This document shows, one piece after another, positions 59,440 to 64,000 of a DNA stretch of 64,000 nucleotides. The stretch covers positions 2,480,001 to 2,544,000 of the forward strand of contig CAXXVF010000002.1 in assembly GCA_963663605.2 (NCBI GenBank), read 5' to 3'. The notes beneath the pieces are model-generated. The model was not told the DNA's origin and did not search any database. It worked only from the letters and a program-made list of their open reading frames with translations. The translations under genes and the position numbers were made by a program. The DNA is from Sporobacter sp963663605 (lineage in GTDB: Bacteria; Bacillota; Clostridia; Oscillospirales; Oscillospiraceae). Position 1 is the stretch's first letter; each line of letters begins with the position of its first letter.

Positions 59440-61047
59440 TTACCCCAAACTTGTTTTTTTAACAGCGTCCCGCGCCCCGGCGCTTTGCAGCGTGTCGCGG
59501 AATGTACCGTTCCTGTTGTTCAACCGTTCCGCCTGCGTGTCCAGATAAGATTCGATATTGGATTTCAGCGTTTCATCCGACGTCGCTTCGTACACCTCGA
59601 TGGCTGAAACGACGCCGGCGGGTCCGGAGCGGTAGAGAATCGATGTGTCGTATTCGGAAAGCGTACCGGCGAGATACCGGTCCGCATTGTACCGGACGAC
59701 AAGGCCGTCCACATTGACAAGGCACAGCGCCGTGAAGAGTATGGCGCCGGCAACGAGCGCGACGCGCACGATGGAGAACCTCACTTTCTGCAGGACGATG
59801 ACGGCGATAAAGACGATAGCCATGAAGACCATAAAGACGCTCGGGAGGATGCGCAGGACGGTCAGGCCGAAAACATTGATATACAGCGCCATTTTGCTCA
59901 GGGCTGTTGCGATGAGTACGAGCGTGATAAGCGACAGCAGGATATTGAATACTTTGAGCGCCGGATTCTCGGCGCGCGTTTTTTGGCTCAGGATGTTGGC
60001 CGCCGTCAGCAGGGCGAGATTAAAGGCCGCCAGGCCGCACAGCTCAAAAAACCCCTGGCGCGCGTATTCGGAATAGGAAAGCCAGCCGTCCGGACGCATT
60101 CCGGAAAACGCCGAGAAGAAATACGGGATCTGGCACGCGATGAAAACGATATACAGGGCACTGACGGTTCCGAGTACGATAAACGCCGTGGCAGACGGCA
60201 TAACGCGCATGGACGAGACGGTCTTTTCCGCTTTTTCCGGCGTAAATACGCCGGTTTTCCGCCTGTGCATACTGCCGGAAACGAGGCCGAACAAGTACGC
60301 GGCGGTCGGGACTGCCAGAAAGCAATACAGCAGGATTTCACCGATTATAGGCCAGTCAAGCCTGAAAAAGTCGACTACTTTGTTGATGAGGCCGTTGAAT
60401 CCGCCGCTGTCGGCAGCGATGAGCTGCGGCGTCACGATGAGCAGGGCGATAAGCGCGAAAATTATACCCAGGAGGATGCCGAAGGCTTTTTTGGCATCCC
60501 GTTTTTTCTCGCCTTTATGCCATGAGAACGCTTTGTACTGGTTGAGGAAATTGCAAAACGGGATGACGAACACGGCGTTCAGGGCGTCCAAGAACAGATA
60601 ATTGCTTGTTTTGCCCGCGACCTGCACGGACGATGCCGAAATGACCCAGTAAACAGCCGAACAGAACAAAAACAGGTTGCGCAGCGGCCCGAGCCCGATA
60701 TTCGCCCACAGCACGAAGCTCAGGCCCGTTAAAAGCGTGACGGCAAACCAGAACCAGGACGCCGCGCCCGGCCGTACGCCTTTTTTTATTAAATAGAAGA
60801 GAACCGCGCCGAGATAGACGGCCGTAAATACGGCGATACCCCAGCCCTGCGTCGAAACGAATACCCAACGGCAAAAAAAGTAGCCAAGAATAAAAGCAAA
60901 AACGGCAAGGACAACATCCTTTATATCCGCGTTAAACGGAGCGGTTTCGGTTTTTTGAACCGGCGCGTAGAACGGGATCGGCTGACCGTCTGCAGGCAGA
61001 GGCACACCGCCGTTTCCGGGGTTAATGGGCGTATTATTATCATTCAT
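59440..61047 (-). CDS. DUF4173 domain membrane protein
   Basis: The 535-residue protein has a Pro/Asn-rich N-terminal tail followed by about 12 membrane helices and a short soluble end. The segment SYSEYARQGFFELCGLAAFN is diagnostic for DUF4173. The ATG at 61047 is chosen because AAGGAG lies 8 bases upstream; that site lies within the end of the HTH gene remnant. In Clostridia such proteins often follow a small HTH regulator, as the remnant suggests was once the case here. Function is unknown. Confidence 0.8.
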   Translation of the reverse strand: MNDNNTPINPGNGGVPLPADGQPIPFYAPVQKTETAPFNADIKDVVLAVFAFILGYFFCRWVFVSTQGWGIAVFTAVYLGAVLFYLIKKGVRPGAASWFWFAVTLLTGLSFVLWANIGLGPLRNLFLFCSAVYWVISASSVQVAGKTSNYLFLDALNAVFVIPFCNFLNQYKAFSWHKGEKKRDAKKAFGILLGIIFALIALLIVTPQLIAADSGGFNGLINKVVDFFRLDWPIIGEILLYCFLAVPTAAYLFGLVSGSMHRRKTGVFTPEKAEKTVSSMRVMPSATAFIVLGTVSALYIVFIACQIPYFFSAFSGMRPDGWLSYSEYARQGFFELCGLAAFNLALLTAANILSQKTRAENPALKVFNILLSLITLVLIATALSKMALYINVFGLTVLRILPSVFMVFMAIVFIAVIVLQKVRFSIVRVALVAGAILFTALCLVNVDGLVVRYNADRYLAGTLSEYDTSILYRSGPAGVVSAIEVYEATSDETLKSNIESYLDTQAERLNNRNGTFRDTLQSAGARDAVKKTSLG

Positions 61048-61052
61048 TTGAT

Positions 61053-61135
61053 TCACTCCTTCTCATCCCTGTATTCCAGGATGTCGCCGGGCTGGCATCT
61101 GGGGACGCTTCTGTCACTATAAAGCGGACGGTGCG
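61053..61135 (-). pseudogene. Decayed remnant of a YozG-like HTH regulator gene
   Basis: The minus strand encodes the ending CQPGDILEYRDEKE followed by a stop, which matches the C-terminus of the HTH gene at the right window edge (CQPGDILEFREEKE). Upstream of this tail the similarity continues only in fragments (a VRF-like segment) that need a frame change, and no start or HTH core remains before the permease gene at 61159. It looks like the 3' relic of a duplicated regulator gene. Confidence 0.6.
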
Positions 61136-61158
61136 TACTTCGCGCACTTATGGATTAA

Positions 61159-62013
61159 TCAGTTAATGTCTGTTTTTCTGAATTTTCGTACGGCCAGCGC
61201 CAGAAAACCAAGCGCATAAAGCGCGATGTAGATATACATCGCGGTGCTGGCCGGCCGGCCGCTTCCGGCCAGTCCTCCGAGACCGCGCAGTATTTCTCCC
61301 GCAAGCCCCGCTGTAGGCAGCAGGACCCTTTCGGCCGCACCAAAAAGCGTGTGGAACGGGGAGATCAGGCTGATGAAGATCCCGGCGCTGAGGACCGATT
61401 TGCTGTTGACGACATTCCCGATCATTTCAACCATTCCGCCGATATTGCCGAGTATATAGATAAAAACCATCAGCAGCCCGTTCTGGACCGATTTAAGGGA
61501 AACGGAGCCGTAGAGCGTCAGGCACAGGACGGCGAGCGGCACTATCATATATAAAAGCCAGCCCAGGATGATCTGAGAAAGATCCAAGGTTATAATGGTG
61601 TCCAGCGAGAAAAAGAAGCCGATCAGAAGCAATGCGGCATACAGGAGCGTCGCGGCTGCGGCGGTCAGGACGGCCAGGCCTGAATATTTGCCGAGGACAT
61701 ATTCAGCACGGCCCAGCGGTCTGGAAAGAATAGCATGTATCATGCCGTTTTCAAGCTCGGCGGCGATCGCGCCCGAGCCGAGTATGATGGTCAGCAGGCA
61801 GATCAGCATCGAGGAAAACTGCAGCCCCAGCTGCGTGATCATGACCGTCGCCAGTGACATAACCCGGCCGGGGTCTTCCCCGACGCCGGAAGTTTGAAAG
61901 AAATACAGGATAACGGCCCATAAGAGCAGGTACAGCGCCATAACGACGCTCATGACGATAAACGTCTTTTTTCGGACGGCTTCTTTCAGAGCCGCTTTGG
62001 CAACAGGGTTCAC
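61159..62013 (-). CDS. ABC-2 type transporter permease
   Basis: The 284-residue permease has six membrane segments. It begins NPVAKAALKEAVRKKTFIVM, and GAIAAELENGMIHAILSRPL is the typical cytoplasmic loop of ABC-2 exporters. The start overlaps the stop of the ATPase gene by four bases. The substrate is unknown. A peptide or lipid-linked molecule is the usual case in this group. Confidence 0.85.
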   Translation of the reverse strand: MNPVAKAALKEAVRKKTFIVMSVVMALYLLLWAVILYFFQTSGVGEDPGRVMSLATVMITQLGLQFSSMLICLLTIILGSGAIAAELENGMIHAILSRPLGRAEYVLGKYSGLAVLTAAAATLLYAALLLIGFFFSLDTIITLDLSQIILGWLLYMIVPLAVLCLTLYGSVSLKSVQNGLLMVFIYILGNIGGMVEMIGNVVNSKSVLSAGIFISLISPFHTLFGAAERVLLPTAGLAGEILRGLGGLAGSGRPASTAMYIYIALYALGFLALAVRKFRKTDIN

Positions 62014-62921
62014 AGTGCGGCCTCCTCTCCGACGACTTTTATGAAGACGCTTTCGAGTGTCTCATGGTGCGGTGTCAACTCATACAGCCGGATATGTTGC
62101 GCTGCCAGCAGCGCGGCGATTTCCGGGATTTGTTTGTTGCTTTGCAGCGCCAGCAGCATGCGGCCGTCCTCCCGCTGCGGCGGAACATCAATGTCAAATC
62201 GTTCCCGCAGGCTGCGGCGGATTGCGTCGTCAAGCGGACCGCATCTGACGCTCAGCGTCACCTTTTCCAGCAGCATATTCTTCATCGGCCCGGATTTGAC
62301 GATGGAACCCTTGTGGATGATAGCGATGTGGTCGCAGACTGCCTCCACTTCGCTGAGGAGATGGCTGTTTAAGAAAACCGTTGTCCCTTCTTCGCGGAGC
62401 GCCAGAATGATATCCCGCACGTCCTTGCGGCCGATCGGGTCGAGCGCCGACGTGGGCTCGTCGAGAAATAAAAGCTGCGGGTCCGGCAGCAGCGCGCACG
62501 CCAGTCCGATACGCTGCTGCATCCCCTTGCTGTAGCCGCCGACCTTATACTTTTCCTGCCCGGACAGCCCGACGCGCTTCAAAACGCGCTGGTTGCGCGC
62601 CTTGTCGCGCTTCAGCCTGAACAGGCCGGCGTGGAAATCGAGCAGGTCCTCCCCCGTCATCCACGCTTGATACCGGAAATGCTCCGGCAGGTAGCCGAGC
62701 CGGGCTCGCGTCCTGACGTCGCCCAGCGGCCGGCCCAACACCCGGCCTTTGCCGGACGTGGGGAAGACGAGGCCGGTCAGCATTTTAATCGTCGTGCTTT
62801 TTCCGGCACCGTTCGGACCCAGAAAGCCATAAATCTGTCCTTCTTCGACGGACAGATTTATGGAACTCACGGCGACCTTGTTCTGATACGTTTTGCTCAG
62901 ATTTTCGGTCTCGATGATCAT
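62010..62921 (-). CDS. ABC transporter ATP-binding protein
   Basis: The 303-residue ATPase has Walker A LGPNGAGKSTTIKMLTGL, signature YSKGMQQRIGLACALL, Walker B LLFLDEPTSALDP and H-loop NSHLLSEVE. The C-terminal extension of about 80 residues is as in CcmA/NatA-type exporters. It overlaps both the upstream exported protein gene (1 base) and the downstream permease gene (4 bases), so the three are one operon. Confidence 0.92.
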   Translation of the reverse strand: MIIETENLSKTYQNKVAVSSINLSVEEGQIYGFLGPNGAGKSTTIKMLTGLVFPTSGKGRVLGRPLGDVRTRARLGYLPEHFRYQAWMTGEDLLDFHAGLFRLKRDKARNQRVLKRVGLSGQEKYKVGGYSKGMQQRIGLACALLPDPQLLFLDEPTSALDPIGRKDVRDIILALREEGTTVFLNSHLLSEVEAVCDHIAIIHKGSIVKSGPMKNMLLEKVTLSVRCGPLDDAIRRSLRERFDIDVPPQREDGRMLLALQSNKQIPEIAALLAAQHIRLYELTPHHETLESVFIKVVGEEAAL

Positions 62922-63814
62922 CAGGGGATGCTCCTCGCAATCCGGGAGAGCTCACTGTCGGACAACTGGCCGGCGAGGCAGTACAGCGTGCCGTTATGCG
63001 TCCAGATGAGTACAGATGTGTTCTCGTCCTGCAGCTGCGTCAGATGCGCATCGTCGGCAAAATCCGGCAGTTTGCCGAGCACCTGCGCGAGATCGGCTGT
63101 GGTATAAAGGTACCCCGTCGTGCCGCCAAGTCTGGTCTCGCGGCCAAGGCCCTCGATGACCGGCAGATAAATATCGCGGGTCTCCGGGTCGATCGCCTGA
63201 AGCTGAGCGTGCAGGTCGTCCGAAATAGCCGGGATACTCAGAAGGCTGACCTTAATAGCGTCCATGATGCCGGACGGGTCGTCGATGAAGACAGTTTGAG
63301 TCGCCAATAATACCACATCGGCATATTCGGCTATGATCGCGGGCGGCGTGCTGACGGCGACATCCGCACCGTCCGGGGCGCTGTCCAGCGGAACGGCCGC
63401 GCCGAGCCTGTGCAGCTCCGCGTTGATTTTATCCGTATCGACCGTTATGGTCTGCGTCTGGCTTCCGGCGGCATACAGCGCAGGCGTCTCGTCCTTCAGA
63501 GCTGTCGGCAGGTCAAACTGGAAATCTGTAAAGTCATCGACGCCTGAGATTTCTTTGAACCCGGAGGCAGCTTTTTCAAGGAGTCCGGACAGAGCGGATT
63601 CGGACACATCCGTATCCTGCGCTTCCTCCGCCTGATCGATGAACGTCATCAGACTCTGGAGATCATTTACAGTAATCTTGATTATTTTCGTCTCCGCGAC
63701 ACGGAAAATGGACAACGCGGATACGGCGGCCGCCCGTACCGGCGGGATCAGCACCATACAGGCGACGACTGTGACGGCGCACAGTAAAATAAGTTGTTTC
63801 CTGAACTTAACCAT
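62921..63814 (-). CDS. Exported/membrane-anchored hypothetical protein
   Basis: The 297-residue protein has an N-terminal signal or anchor (KQLILLCAVTVVACMVLIPP) and a soluble mixed alpha/beta region outside the membrane. The segment after the anchor (ALSIFRVAETKIIKITVNDL) recalls DUF4367-like anti-sigma or sensor proteins, but the match is weak. AAAGGAT lies before the ATG at 63814. An upstream in-frame ATG at 63889 with AGGAGG only 3 bases away is an alternative that would overlap the HTH gene by 17 bases. It is the first gene after the HTH regulator and may be a sensor for the ABC exporter. Confidence 0.6.
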   Translation of the reverse strand: MVKFRKQLILLCAVTVVACMVLIPPVRAAAVSALSIFRVAETKIIKITVNDLQSLMTFIDQAEEAQDTDVSESALSGLLEKAASGFKEISGVDDFTDFQFDLPTALKDETPALYAAGSQTQTITVDTDKINAELHRLGAAVPLDSAPDGADVAVSTPPAIIAEYADVVLLATQTVFIDDPSGIMDAIKVSLLSIPAISDDLHAQLQAIDPETRDIYLPVIEGLGRETRLGGTTGYLYTTADLAQVLGKLPDFADDAHLTQLQDENTSVLIWTHNGTLYCLAGQLSDSELSRIARSIP

Positions 63815-63872
63815 ATATAAATCCTTTCTTGATAAAGTGTGGTTGACCTTATAGTCCGGTTTAAACGGTTTA

Positions 63873-64000
63873 TTATGATGTTTTATCATGTACCTCCTTT
63901 TCTTCCCGAAATTCCAGGATATCGCCGGGCTGGCAGTCCAGCTCGCGGCAGACGGCCTCCAGCGTCGAAAACCGGATGGCGCGCGCCTTGCCGGTTTTTA
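63873..64000 (-). CDS. YozG-like small HTH (XRE) regulator, 5' part outside the window
   Basis: The minus strand encodes the C-terminal 42 residues ending TLEAVCRELDCQPGDILEF plus REEKEVHDKTS and a stop at 63873. GKARAIRFSTLEAVCRELDC is the characteristic C-terminal half of the short Cro/CI proteins of the YozG type. The start lies beyond the window. It probably regulates the ABC exporter operon directly downstream. Confidence 0.82.
   Translation of the reverse strand, partial: KTGKARAIRFSTLEAVCRELDCQPGDILEFREEKEVHDKTS

Overview
The window reads as a piece of chromosome from an anaerobic, endospore-forming clostridial bacterium (Firmicutes, Clostridia). This is inferred from gene content: a group A6-type [FeFe] hydrogenase with an NAD(P)H-linked flavoprotein partner, a PduL-type phosphotransacylase, a short HisG with a HisZ partner, a spore photoproduct lyase-like radical SAM protein, a small acid-soluble spore protein-like gene and an S-layer (SLH) protein. 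Base composition is moderately GC-rich, genes are packed into operons, Shine-Dalgarno sites are strong, and several genes appear to use TTG or GTG starts. No rRNA, tRNA, CRISPR array, insertion sequence or prophage was recognised.

Layout, left. 1-1511 is the 3' part of a YyaL/DUF255 gene. 1599-3146 is a PadR regulator with two small membrane proteins, and 3275-7690 is a 1471-residue SLH surface protein with tandem DNA repeats. 7931-9833 is a YtrA-like GntR/ABC operon with its operator. 9946-11724 is a DUF4153 membrane protein, and 11934-13555 is an ECF sigma factor with a candidate anti-sigma partner. 13651-16467 is a P2A-type cation ATPase preceded by a clear yybP-ykoY manganese riboswitch and terminator. 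16582-18351 is a pair of uncharacterised proteins, followed by asparagine synthase (asnB) and a two-P-loop ATPase.

Layout, middle. 21604-26754 is a molybdopterin (Moco/Tuco) operon: a strong promoter, a roughly 370-nt structured leader, then moeA, moaA, moaC, a MOSC protein, a molybdopterin-binding protein with a Cys-rich tail, and mog. 26865-28691 is a run of very small basic proteins around an HD-domain gene, including the spore protein-like gene. 28757-32343 is the hydrogenase operon. 33185-41817 is a complete ten-gene histidine operon (hisZGDCBHAF-IE-K) between a good promoter and a good terminator.

Layout, right. 41882-45215 is a Crp/Fnr regulator with a palindromic site, followed by a NitT/TauT-type ABC importer. 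Then come the spore photoproduct lyase-like gene, two nucleobase permeases in convergent orientation, a flavodoxin, a GldA/F/G-like ABC operon with a DUF4340 protein, tatD, secG, pduL, an XRE regulator and lepA. The end holds a DUF4173 membrane protein, a decayed HTH gene remnant, an ABC exporter operon, and the 3' part of an intact HTH gene related to the remnant.

The observations most worth a second look are the long RNA leader before moeA, the small-protein/spore cluster, the Mn riboswitch that assigns a likely metal to the P-type ATPase, and the photolyase-like protein with no cysteine where the catalytic one is expected.
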